From assembly GCF_004771275.1 (NCBI RefSeq), contig NZ_RQEV01000015.1, forward strand, positions 1 to 64,000: DNA of 64,000 bases. Reading direction: 5' to 3'. This document shows, piece by piece, positions 1 through 6,978 of this stretch. The stretch comes from Leptospira fluminis. Lineage in GTDB: Bacteria; Spirochaetota; Leptospiria; Leptospirales; Leptospiraceae. Each line of letters opens with the position of its first letter. Positions within the stretch are counted from its first letter, which is position 1. The notes under the pieces are model-generated. The model did not search any database and was not told the origin of the DNA. It worked only from the letters and a program-made list of their open reading frames with translations. Made by a program: the position numbers and the translations under genes.

Positions 1-61
1 ACAGATGTAAGTGTGGTAACACATTGAGTCGAGTGATACTAATAGCTCGTGAGGCTTGACC
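1..61 (+). rRNA. rrl: 23S ribosomal RNA, 3' end (partial)
   Basis: The window opens inside the last helix region of 23S rRNA. The bases around 30-60, which include ACTAATAGCTC and GTGAGGCTTGACC, match the conserved 3' end of bacterial 23S (E. coli ends in a very similar GTGAGGCTTAACC). The exact mature end is set by analogy and may be off by a few bases. No 5S rRNA follows within the window, which fits the scattered rRNA genes known from Leptospira. Confidence 0.93.
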
Positions 62-74
62 ATATTACGAAAGT

Positions 75-99
75 ATTGAGAAGTTTACTTCTTCTCAAT
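75..99 (+). other. hairpin just downstream of 23S rRNA
   Basis: ATTGAGAAG (75-83) pairs perfectly with CTTCTCAAT (91-99) around a 7-base loop. It lies about 14 bases after the 23S end and before the terminator at 170, so it would be in the precursor transcript. A role in 3' processing is inference; there is no U-run, so it is not a terminator. Confidence 0.55.
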
Positions 100-169
100 G
101 GTAACAACGCCAACAGTCATCGATCAGATGATATTCGCAGTTATAAGATGTGTTTAAGATAACACAACA

Positions 170-199
170 AAAGCCAGAGTGAAAACTCTGGCTTTTTTG
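170..199 (+). terminator. rho-independent terminator of the 23S transcript
   Basis: AAAGCCAGAGT (170-180) and ACTCTGGCTTT pair around a GAAA loop (181-184) and run into a T-rich tract. This is a textbook intrinsic terminator about 110 bases after the 23S end. Confidence 0.9.
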
Positions 200-304
200 T
201 TTTGGGGCATCTCCTCGCTGGAACGCTCGGACCAGGATGCTATGGGGCAAACCCCACTCGTGCAGGGAATAGAAGTGCAGATTTACTTTTTCTTTAAATC
301 CGAA

Positions 305-583
305 TCAATTCAAGCCAGGTGCGTCTCTTTCTGTCGGTTCTTCCCATGGAGTCAGTGCGAATCTGGTGGGTCTTTTGCTGACTCGTCGAAATGGAGTATG
401 CGGATTGGTCTTGATACTCACATAGATTTGCGCCGAGATCGTTGCCCAAGGTGTTTGTCCAACGGAATCCGTTTTCCATTTCATTTCTTTTGCAAGTGTC
501 CAGATCTCGGAGGCACTCATAGGTTTTCCGGTAGTATTGAGCGCTTTTTCTGCTATTTCGAGAAAGGATGGATATTCTGGCAT
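305..583 (-). CDS. small HARE-HTH domain protein
   Basis: This 92-residue protein is almost entirely one HARE-HTH domain, the winged-helix module found in RNA polymerase delta subunit, ASXL proteins and some restriction enzymes. Visible hallmarks are the opening helix with FLEIAEKAL, then PMSASEIWTLAKE, and TPWATISAQIYVSIK, where the family has a conserved 'TP..T..A.IY' core. The last 20 residues are polar and unstructured. In other genomes the domain is usually fused to a nuclease or other effector; here there is no partner domain and no neighbouring restriction gene. It lies convergent to the 23S terminator. DNA binding is inferred from the family; the target is unknown. Confidence 0.72.
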   Translation of the reverse strand: MPEYPSFLEIAEKALNTTGKPMSASEIWTLAKEMKWKTDSVGQTPWATISAQIYVSIKTNPHTPFRRVSKRPTRFALTPWEEPTERDAPGLN

Positions 584-635
584 ATATAAAGATTTCTTCT
601 ATATATTGAAATTGTAAACTGATTTATGTTTTCTT

Positions 636-730
636 GCGTTAGGGATACGAAAGGCGCGGAACGCGGACCCCGCAGGCCGTTCGGCCGAGGAGTTCGAAGC
701 GGAGCGAAGCCTGGAGTAGCCCGACCCGCG
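636..730 (+). repeat. dispersed repeat A, copy 1
   Basis: A roughly 95-base unit starting GCGTTAGGGATACG and ending GGAGTAGCCCGACCCGC. A second copy lies at 6291-6383 with the two ends and the block GGCGCGGAACGCGGACC preserved. The middle holds a hairpin GGCC-GTTC-GGCC. It sits in the 490-base gap between the HARE-HTH gene and the hydroxylase gene, which otherwise holds only repeat B copy 1. Open frames across it are artefacts of its composition. Confidence 0.8.
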
Positions 731-886
731 GAACAGGGAATGTTTTGCGATCTTAGAGTTTTGGTGCGGGGAACGCGCATGATTCTATTGTTGCGATTGA
801 ATGGATTCGGAATTTGGGTAATTGCAATTCCGAAAGAAAGCTGAGTTTTGCTTGAGAATAATGTAATTTTCTGATATAGGTGTCCC

Positions 887-965
887 GACCTTCTCCCACG
901 GGCCCTCCTCCTCCACCCAAAGATTAGGGTGGGGGCTCGCAAAACCCTGCAGGAACTCCTGCAAC
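887..965 (-). repeat. dispersed repeat B, copy 1
   Basis: The core is CCACCC-AAAGATTA-GGGTGG, a strong hairpin, preceded on the + strand by CCACGGGCCCTCCTCC. The same unit recurs at 2666-2730 nearly unchanged and in diverged form at 46922-46968 and 47093-47153. This copy lies about 110 bases upstream of the hydroxylase start and makes a false N-terminal extension of that frame. The + strand also carries a second small hairpin here (GCAGGA-ACT-CCTGC near 949-962). Confidence 0.75.
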
Positions 966-1075
966 GCCGAATTCCCGCTGCTTCGATAGACAGATCTCGT
1001 TCTGTGTTCGGTAAGGAGGAAAATATAGGATTGCCTTTTCGCCGGGTATGTCCTACCTTAAAGGAGCAATATTCT

Positions 1076-1879
1076 ATGGCTCAATCAGGAGAAATGATTT
1101 TGAAACTGCTTAAAGAAATGACTTTTCTCGAAGCCTTCTTTCTTTTCCTAATGGAAAATCTTGCGATATCTCTCCTCTCGATTCTCTTCGGAAATGTTTT
1201 CGTTCGTCTGTATCCAAGCCGTAGGGTTTCTATTTTGCCTCCTCCGGTTGATTCGAAGGAAGTCCTTTGGGTTTCTTCTACGTTACTGCTGAACACTGCA
1301 GTCACTTTGGCCGGATTGTTTCTATGGAGAAACGGTTTTATCGTATTCCGAAACGTTTGGGGTATATCGGTCCTAATCGACGTTTTGATTCTTTTTTTTG
1401 TAATGGACGCGTTGATGTACATTCTGCATAGAGTTGCCCATATTTCTTGGATCTATCCGTTTGTGCACAAAACCCATCATCTTTATGAGAATCCCCGTCC
1501 TTTAACCTTATTCGTTCTGAATCCATTCGAAGCTCTCGGGTTCGGCGCGCTTTGGCTTCTTGTGCTTTGCGTATATGATTCTTCTTGGATCGGTATGAGT
1601 ATTTATTTAATCCTGAACGTAGTGTTCGGTACTTTAGGTCACCTCGGAGTGGAGCCCTTTTCCGATTTTTGGATTAGGATTCCGGTTCTCCGTCTTTTTG
1701 CCACGAGTACCTTTCATGCCCAGCATCACATTCGCCCATCGTACAATTTCGGATTTTATACTTTGATCTGGGATCGGCTTTTTCGAACCCTGTCCCCCGA
1801 TTATGAGGAATACTTCGGGAAGATCTCGCTCGAACGAGAGGAGGAAAAGAAATACTTCCTGCGGAATAGTGGGAAATAA
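1076..1879 (+). CDS. sterol desaturase / fatty acid hydroxylase family membrane protein
   Basis: A 267-residue integral membrane di-iron enzyme of the fatty acid hydroxylase superfamily, which hydroxylates or desaturates lipid substrates. The histidine clusters that bind iron are clear: HRVAH at 118-122, HKTHH at 131-135 and HAQHH at 214-218. Hydrophobic segments lie near 17-42, 64-84, 97-117 and 152-190. The start at 1076 is chosen because AAGGAG (1061-1066) sits nine bases upstream; the open frame runs back to 929 but that stretch is repeat B sequence. The substrate cannot be read from sequence; sterol is unlikely in a bacterium of this kind, and a membrane lipid is my guess. It stands alone. 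Confidence 0.87.
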   Translation: MAQSGEMILKLLKEMTFLEAFFLFLMENLAISLLSILFGNVFVRLYPSRRVSILPPPVDSKEVLWVSSTLLLNTAVTLAGLFLWRNGFIVFRNVWGISVLIDVLILFFVMDALMYILHRVAHISWIYPFVHKTHHLYENPRPLTLFVLNPFEALGFGALWLLVLCVYDSSWIGMSIYLILNVVFGTLGHLGVEPFSDFWIRIPVLRLFATSTFHAQHHIRPSYNFGFYTLIWDRLFRTLSPDYEEYFGKISLEREEEKKYFLRNSGK

Positions 1880-2137
1880 TAATTGCGAATCATCAATTGC
1901 GTTCTTATTGAATTGGGTCAATCCGAGGGATAACGGAATGAGAGGGTTAGCTCTATTTCATCCGTAAACCGCAGACTTTTTGCCTTTAGTAAGAAAATGT
2001 TCTTGCAATGTAGGCCTTCGACTCCTTACTAGTACTTAGGTTCTTTACTCGTTCTGTTTTAATTGCATGGCCCGTAATGATCTAAATTAAAGATACGGAT
2101 TATTTATTCAAATCTGTATGGAACGAGGATAAAATTC

Positions 2138-2443
2138 ATGTCATCAAAATTATTCGTGGGCGGCCTCAGTTGGTCGACTACTGACCAAACCCTACGTCAA
2201 GTATTCGAAGTTCATGGCGCAGTCCAAGAAGCGAATGTGGTAGTTGATCGCGAAACCGGCAGATCTAGAGGATTCGGTTTTGTTACCTTTTCCGATCAGG
2301 ATTCCGCCCAAGCTGCGTTGGCGGAACTCAATGGAAAAGACATCGATGGACGTAATATCGTTGTCTCGGTCGCGGAGGATCGATCCAGATCCGATCGCAA
2401 CAGAGGTAATAATAAAAAATTCAACCGCAATAATCGCTGGTAG
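2138..2443 (+). CDS. RRM-domain RNA-binding protein
   Basis: A 101-residue protein with one RNA recognition motif filling residues 4-82. RNP2 is LFVGGL (5-10) and RNP1 is RGFGFVTF (about 44-51), with the aromatic residues that stack on RNA bases intact. The tail from about 83 is rich in Arg, Asn and Ser, like the glycine/arginine tails of cyanobacterial Rbp proteins and plant cold-induced RRM proteins. The start is preceded by GAACGAGG and a long 258-base upstream gap with no other gene. A strong terminator follows, so it is a single-gene unit. A role in RNA chaperoning or cold response is inference from the family. Confidence 0.93.
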   Translation: MSSKLFVGGLSWSTTDQTLRQVFEVHGAVQEANVVVDRETGRSRGFGFVTFSDQDSAQAALAELNGKDIDGRNIVVSVAEDRSRSDRNRGNNKKFNRNNRW

Positions 2444-2470
2444 AAGCTTAACAGTTTACCCCTTTTTACG

Positions 2471-2513
2471 CCACCAGGACCCTATATGTTACTTTTAGGG
2501 TCGGGTGGTTTTT
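2471..2513 (+). terminator. rho-independent terminator after the RRM gene
   Basis: CCACC-AG-GACCCT (2471-2483) pairs with AGGGTC-G-GGTGG (2497-2508), giving an 11-bp stem with one small internal loop, followed by a run of T. It starts 28 bases after the stop codon. Confidence 0.9.
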
Positions 2514-2665
2514 GACAATACTCGCTAACAAGCTGTCCCTATCTTCTTTTATGAGGTTAAAGGTGATAGCTATCTTGTTCTGTACGCTTTTCTTTAAATA
2601 CACTGTATCAAAGGTGAAAAGTACGGAACGAAGAAAAAAAGAACGTTAACCCGGAGGAAGAGTCT

Positions 2666-2730
2666 CCTTCTTCCACGGGCCCTCCTCCGCCACCCAAAGA
2701 TTAGGGTGGGCCCCCAAAAATTCTCGCAGA
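2666..2730 (-). repeat. dispersed repeat B, copy 2
   Basis: Nearly identical to copy 1 over the block CCACGGGCCCTCCTCC and the hairpin CCACCC-AAAGATTA-GGGTGG. It begins three bases past the stop codon of the minus-strand GT39 gene, so that mRNA would carry the element as its 3' end. There is no U-run directly after the main hairpin. Confidence 0.8.
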
Positions 2731-2733
2731 GCT

Positions 2734-4251
2734 CTATACAAAAAACCGGATCCTCTTCCAAAAATCCTCCATTCCAATCCGTAACCCCTGGCACAAATAG
2801 ATTGGAACCTCCGTCTCATTGGTAAATCGTCTCGAATATTTCCCGACTTCCTTGACGTCTTTGAATGCGCCCTCGAGCTCTTCTCGTTTGAAGCCGACAG
2901 CAAGGACCGACTTGTCTTTTCCCTTTCCATAGCCCCACAAATAGTAACTATTGTGACCGCTAATGACCGGAATCGAACCATGGGAAAAATGCTCGATCGC
3001 GCCGGCATGGCCGTAATATTTTCCGAGAACGACTGTTTCCTTGCGCGTATCGGATGGAAGTGCCTCGTAGGCATTCGTAACGGACTCGTACAATTTTTCC
3101 CAGTCGAAGCGGTCTCCGAACCATTGCGGAAGAGCCGCCGCTTTCCCTTTTTCGATCTGAGGGATCACTCCGATGGTCGAGGCGTACGCGGCAAGTGATT
3201 CGGGAGAAAGTACGGGAAGGCCCGCCGGAAGAAATGCGATTCCTGCTGCAACCGCCGTAGCCAGAGCGGTCGGCATGATCCAGCGTCGTCTTAGTTCTTC
3301 AAGCAGACAGGCTCCTCCTGCAAATAACACCGGATAGGCGGCGGCGATTCTGTCCGGTCTGCTGGACTGCGCAAGGATCAGAAAGCCGAGTAATATCACA
3401 AAGACCCAACCGAAGACTCGGAGCCCGGTTTCCTTCGGTTGTTTGAAAAAGAAAAAGACTCCCGCTACCCAGAGAAAAACGGATCCCGGATTTTCGGAAA
3501 GAATCTGATCGACGATGACTCGAACGGGAGACGCCGGTAAATTTTTCAACGCGGTCGCATTCCGATAAAATTCCAACGAAACCCAATCGTGACGAATCTC
3601 CCAGAAAAAATTCGGGGCCAGAATCGCAAAGGCGATCAAGCCTCCGAGCCAAAGATAAGGACTCAGAAATTGACGGAATTGTAAAGTGAGAAGAAGTGCG
3701 ACAGCGAGAACGATGATAAAAACCGCGAATGTGTGCTTGTTCTCCATTCCGATCCCCGCAAGAACACCTACGAGAATCCATAGCTTCGGCTTTTGGTCCT
3801 GTATGAGGGCGATCACCGTAAGAACGATCCCGTTCCAGAGCAGAACCTCCAGGCTGTTCATAGAATAAAATCCGAAGAGAACGAGAAGCACAGGCGACCC
3901 CATGACTGCAAAGGCCGAGAGAAGAACCGCGAAATTTCCTCCTCCGAACCTTCGCGCAATCGTGCCCGTAAGGAACACCGTTCCCGCTCCCGCCGCAGCA
4001 GGAACGAAACGAATCGCTGCGAGAGAATCTCCGAACAGTTCTACGATCGTTTTCAACAATAGGATCGAAAAAGGCGGGTGATCTACGTACCCTGCATCCG
4101 GTCGCGAGGCACAAGCAAGATAATAGAGTTCATCGACGAAATAACCGTAACCGTGAAATGCATTCGCTCCATACTGGACGGCGAAATAAAGAAGGGATAA
4201 AATTCCGGGAAGGAAAAGTCCGTGTTTTGCAAAGGAAAGAGACGGCATCAT
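2734..4251 (-). CDS. GT39-family membrane glycosyltransferase
   Basis: A 505-residue polytopic protein of the dolichyl-phosphate-mannose protein mannosyltransferase / ArnT type (GT-C fold), which uses a lipid-linked sugar at the outer face of the inner membrane. The first membrane segment (about 11-28) is followed by a loop with the acidic pair D40-E41 in GYFVDELYY, the place of the catalytic acid in this family, and then DHPPF, also a family signature. About ten hydrophobic segments follow to residue 350, then a soluble periplasmic C-terminal part of about 150 residues. Two ATG codons stand in tandem at the start; either may be used. The acceptor (lipid A, glycan or protein) cannot be told. 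Confidence 0.87.
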   Translation of the reverse strand: MMPSLSFAKHGLFLPGILSLLYFAVQYGANAFHGYGYFVDELYYLACASRPDAGYVDHPPFSILLLKTIVELFGDSLAAIRFVPAAAGAGTVFLTGTIARRFGGGNFAVLLSAFAVMGSPVLLVLFGFYSMNSLEVLLWNGIVLTVIALIQDQKPKLWILVGVLAGIGMENKHTFAVFIIVLAVALLLTLQFRQFLSPYLWLGGLIAFAILAPNFFWEIRHDWVSLEFYRNATALKNLPASPVRVIVDQILSENPGSVFLWVAGVFFFFKQPKETGLRVFGWVFVILLGFLILAQSSRPDRIAAAYPVLFAGGACLLEELRRRWIMPTALATAVAAGIAFLPAGLPVLSPESLAAYASTIGVIPQIEKGKAAALPQWFGDRFDWEKLYESVTNAYEALPSDTRKETVVLGKYYGHAGAIEHFSHGSIPVISGHNSYYLWGYGKGKDKSVLAVGFKREELEGAFKDVKEVGKYSRRFTNETEVPIYLCQGLRIGMEDFWKRIRFFV

Positions 4252-4367
4252 GGCTTCTTTTACGAAGAATCCTAACGGTAGGAAAGCGAAATTCGAATAA
4301 ATATGACATTTCTTGTCATCTATTTCCCGTACAATGGATATATATCCGTTTGGAGGAAAGAAAACTC

Positions 4368-4775
4368 ATGTCTCTCAAAACTTATACGGGAAGTTGTCAT
4401 TGCGGCGCGGTTCAGTACGAAGCCGATATCGATCTGAGCAAAGGAACCGGCAGGTGCAATTGTTCCTTTTGTAGAAAGACCCGGAACTGGTCTATCCTGC
4501 TGCAGCCCGAGGCACTTCGGCTGTTAAAAGGCGAGGAATCCTTGGGGGATTACGTTTTTAATACGAAGAACAACCACCACCATTTCTGTAAGAACTGCGG
4601 TGTTCGGACGTTTACCAAGGGATTTGTTCCGGAGATCGGCGGCCACTACGTCGCCGTTTGGCTTTCCACTCTGGACAATGTGGATCCGGTGGAATTGGCG
4701 GAAGCTCCTCTTCATTATTCGGACGGCTTGCACAATAACTGGCGCAATCCCCCGGTAGAGATCCGCCATCTCTAA
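4368..4775 (+). CDS. GFA-family (CENP-V/GFA) zinc-binding protein
   Basis: A 135-residue protein of the glutathione-dependent formaldehyde-activating enzyme family. The cysteine pattern that binds two zinc ions is complete: CHCG near residue 10, CNCSFC near 30, and CKNCG near 70. The start at 4368 is chosen because GGAGG (4352-4356) lies just upstream; the open frame reaches back to 4158 over the antisense side of the GT39 gene. Most members have unknown substrates, and formaldehyde activity has been shown or claimed for few, so the name should be read as a family label. It is divergent from the GT39 gene. Confidence 0.88.
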   Translation: MSLKTYTGSCHCGAVQYEADIDLSKGTGRCNCSFCRKTRNWSILLQPEALRLLKGEESLGDYVFNTKNNHHHFCKNCGVRTFTKGFVPEIGGHYVAVWLSTLDNVDPVELAEAPLHYSDGLHNNWRNPPVEIRHL

Positions 4776-4933
4776 GTACGAGAAGCGGTGGACGGTTCGT
4801 TTTCGGACTTGCAGGTGCAAATCGTCTTTTTGAATCGGTCAGGATTTTAGGTTTATTTTTTTCGATTGACCCGGTCGGCAATGAGGTAACAATTTAAACC
4901 CCTTTTTTTCGCCGGTTTTCCTTCGTCTAGAAC

Positions 4934-6280
4934 ATGCCTACATTCTTAGACCAATTCAAAAAGACACTCCGGAGCGAGATGACCGTTTCCCTGTTCCAAG
5001 GAGCCTTCGGTGTTCTCTTTTTCTGGTCGGTTCTGAGATTCTTCGTCCCGTTCGCGGAAGTCCCTCATCCGCTTCTTGTAGGATTCAATTTTCTTTATAC
5101 GATTTCCATCGCGCTTTACTCCAACTATAAAATGGTGACGGGGCGTTGGACGGCCAATCTTTGGGCCAATCGGGCGCTTTTGCTTTCTCTTCCTCTTCCC
5201 ATATTTTACGGTTATTTTACTTTCCTTTCCCCCGATTATCTTCCGGTCCTGATCGTGTTCGTAGTGGGTGTGGAGTTGCCGGTATTAGGACTCGCCAAAA
5301 GTAGATATCTGACTCTTTGGTATGCGGCTTATTTTTCCTCATTTTTATTGCCTTCGTACGTTTGGAGAAGGGGATACATGGAAGAACATTCCGTTTTTCT
5401 TACGGTCTTTCTCACGACTTGCTTCTTTCTTCATTTCTGGCTTGTTCGCGCTTCCGATAGCGTGAAAAAAATGGGGGCCCAATTGACCAGAAGCCTTGTA
5501 CAAACCAAACAGAATAAGAGAACGTTGAAACGTTTACACACCGTGCAAGCCATAGATCTGACTTTGGCGCGCAGGCTGCAAAGGGACACTCTTCCCGATC
5601 TGAAAAAATTCGAGTCCGGAAATCTGACGCTTTCCGCGAGGTACGTTTCCTTGGATACGGTCGGCGGGGATTTTTACGATGTGGTGGATTTGGGAGAGGG
5701 AAAAACCGGGCTCTTTATCGCGGATGTCTCCGGCCACGGAGTCTCCGCGGCCTTGGTGACCATGATGACCAAGGCCGCTTTCCGGAACCATTACCGGGAA
5801 CAGTCCGACCCTGCTCTTCTTCTGAAAATCGTCAATCGATCGTTATGCGGAATGCTGGAGAACCAAGGGATGTTCGTGACCGCGTTTTATTGCATCATTC
5901 ATCCGAAAGGAGAGCTCCTGTTTTCCAGCGCAGGACATCCTCCCGCACTTTTTCTGAACAGAAGAGAGAATAGGATCCGGGAATTGTTTACGGAGAACAC
6001 CTTTTTTCTGGGAATAGAACCGACATGGAGTTATAAAACGGATTCGATTTCCATGACCCGAGGAGACCGCATCCTGATCTTTACGGACGGTCTCATCGAG
6101 GCAAAAAACAAGATCGGGCAGCAGTACGGGGAAGGGCGGCTGTCCGAACTTCTATTAAAAAAATCGAATCTTTCCCCGGAGGAATTTTCGGAAACTCTCA
6201 TGAAAGACTTGGGGGAATTCCAGGCGGGGCGTCACTCGGAGGATGATATCGCTTTCGTTTGCTGCGATTTTCGCGGTTAG
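4934..6280 (+). CDS. membrane-anchored RsbU/SpoIIE-type serine phosphatase
   Basis: A 448-residue PP2C-type phosphatase. Residues 20-170 hold about five or six hydrophobic segments, followed by a short helical linker (175-215) and the SpoIIE domain. Metal-binding and catalytic motifs are all present: VGGDFYD (243-249), ADVSGHG (263-269), SAGHPP (332-337), FTDGLIEA (383-390) and DDIA (437-440). Such proteins dephosphorylate anti-sigma antagonist (STAS) proteins and so switch a partner regulator. No anti-sigma factor or STAS gene lies nearby, so the partner is elsewhere. Leptospira encode many such orphan phosphatases. Start ATG at 4934; only a weak ribosome site is visible. Confidence 0.92.
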   Translation: MPTFLDQFKKTLRSEMTVSLFQGAFGVLFFWSVLRFFVPFAEVPHPLLVGFNFLYTISIALYSNYKMVTGRWTANLWANRALLLSLPLPIFYGYFTFLSPDYLPVLIVFVVGVELPVLGLAKSRYLTLWYAAYFSSFLLPSYVWRRGYMEEHSVFLTVFLTTCFFLHFWLVRASDSVKKMGAQLTRSLVQTKQNKRTLKRLHTVQAIDLTLARRLQRDTLPDLKKFESGNLTLSARYVSLDTVGGDFYDVVDLGEGKTGLFIADVSGHGVSAALVTMMTKAAFRNHYREQSDPALLLKIVNRSLCGMLENQGMFVTAFYCIIHPKGELLFSSAGHPPALFLNRRENRIRELFTENTFFLGIEPTWSYKTDSISMTRGDRILIFTDGLIEAKNKIGQQYGEGRLSELLLKKSNLSPEEFSETLMKDLGEFQAGRHSEDDIAFVCCDFRG

Positions 6281-6290
6281 AGGAATCTCC

Positions 6291-6383
6291 GCGTTAGGGA
6301 TACGGAGGGCGCGGAACGCGGACCCCGCAGCCTGAAAGGCGAGGAGGCCGAAGCGAAGCGTCGCCTGGAGTAGCCCGACCCGC
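6291..6383 (+). repeat. dispersed repeat A, copy 2
   Basis: Second copy of the unit at 636-730, in the same orientation, 11 bases after the phosphatase stop codon. The flanking blocks are almost identical, but the inner hairpin is GCCT-GAA-AGGC instead of GGCC-GTTC-GGCC. The stem is kept although its bases differ. Confidence 0.8.
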
Positions 6384-6438
6384 TGACCGAACATCAGGAT
6401 TTTCGAAACCGGAATCGTAAGGGGAACGCCCGAACTTT

Positions 6439-6897
6439 CTAACCTTCCTTTTTGACCAACCAAACTCCGAGAACCAAAAGGCATAAGCCGACGATTTTCA
6501 AGAGAGAGATCGGTTTTTCCGGAAATCCTAAAATCCCGTATTTTTCCAATACGAGAGCGGTGCTTACTTGGCCGACCAGGAAGAGCGCCAACCACCCGGT
6601 TGCCCCTAGTTTGGGTGCGAAAACGATGGCGGAGGTTACGATAAGCGCTCCCAAAAGTCCTCCGGTCCAGATCCACCAAGGATTATCTATTACTGTTTTG
6701 TAAAGAACTCCGGAGGGTCTTCCTTCCCCCAAAAACAATACGAAAAGGAATAAGGCGAAAGTCCCTACGAGAAACGAAAGTGCGGAAGCTAACCAGGAAC
6801 TTTCCAAGCTTTTTCCCAGTAGGGAGTTGATTCCCGGCTGTATGGACATGGCGATTCCGGAAAGTAAGGCGAATGCGATCGGTAAAAGTAAGTTCAT
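6439..6897 (-). CDS. DMT-family transporter of the DUF606 (YdcZ) type
   Basis: A 152-residue very hydrophobic protein with about five membrane segments (roughly 4-24, 35-56, 72-92, 97-117 and 130-148). The N-terminal IQPGINSLLGK, the central WWIWTGGLLGA and PKLGATGWLALFLVGQ are hallmarks of DUF606 proteins, half-size members of the drug/metabolite transporter superfamily that probably work as dimers. Substrate unknown. The gene ends about 50 bases from repeat A copy 2. Confidence 0.85.
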   Translation of the reverse strand: MNLLLPIAFALLSGIAMSIQPGINSLLGKSLESSWLASALSFLVGTFALFLFVLFLGEGRPSGVLYKTVIDNPWWIWTGGLLGALIVTSAIVFAPKLGATGWLALFLVGQVSTALVLEKYGILGFPEKPISLLKIVGLCLLVLGVWLVKKEG

Positions 6898-6978
6898 AAG
6901 AACATAATAAGACTATCGGCTTTCCGATCGAGTCTTTCCTGGTCGATCGGTCATTTCTTTTCGATCGTGATCGATCTC

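Noticed and set aside
179..589. 136-codon plus-strand open frame
   Set aside because: It is antisense to the HARE-HTH gene and begins inside the 23S terminator; the minus-strand product has a recognisable domain.
553..942. 129-codon minus-strand open frame across repeats A and B
   Set aside because: It is made of repeat sequence (the GAPTLIFGWRRRARGR-type translation recurs at 2594-2794), has no ribosome site and is not a real protein.
929..1075. Upstream extension of the hydroxylase gene
   Set aside because: The stretch is repeat B and unrelated sequence; a good ribosome site supports ATG 1076.
3299..4114. 271-codon frame inside the GT39 gene
   Set aside because: Out-of-frame shadow on the same strand; Arg/Ser-rich without motifs.
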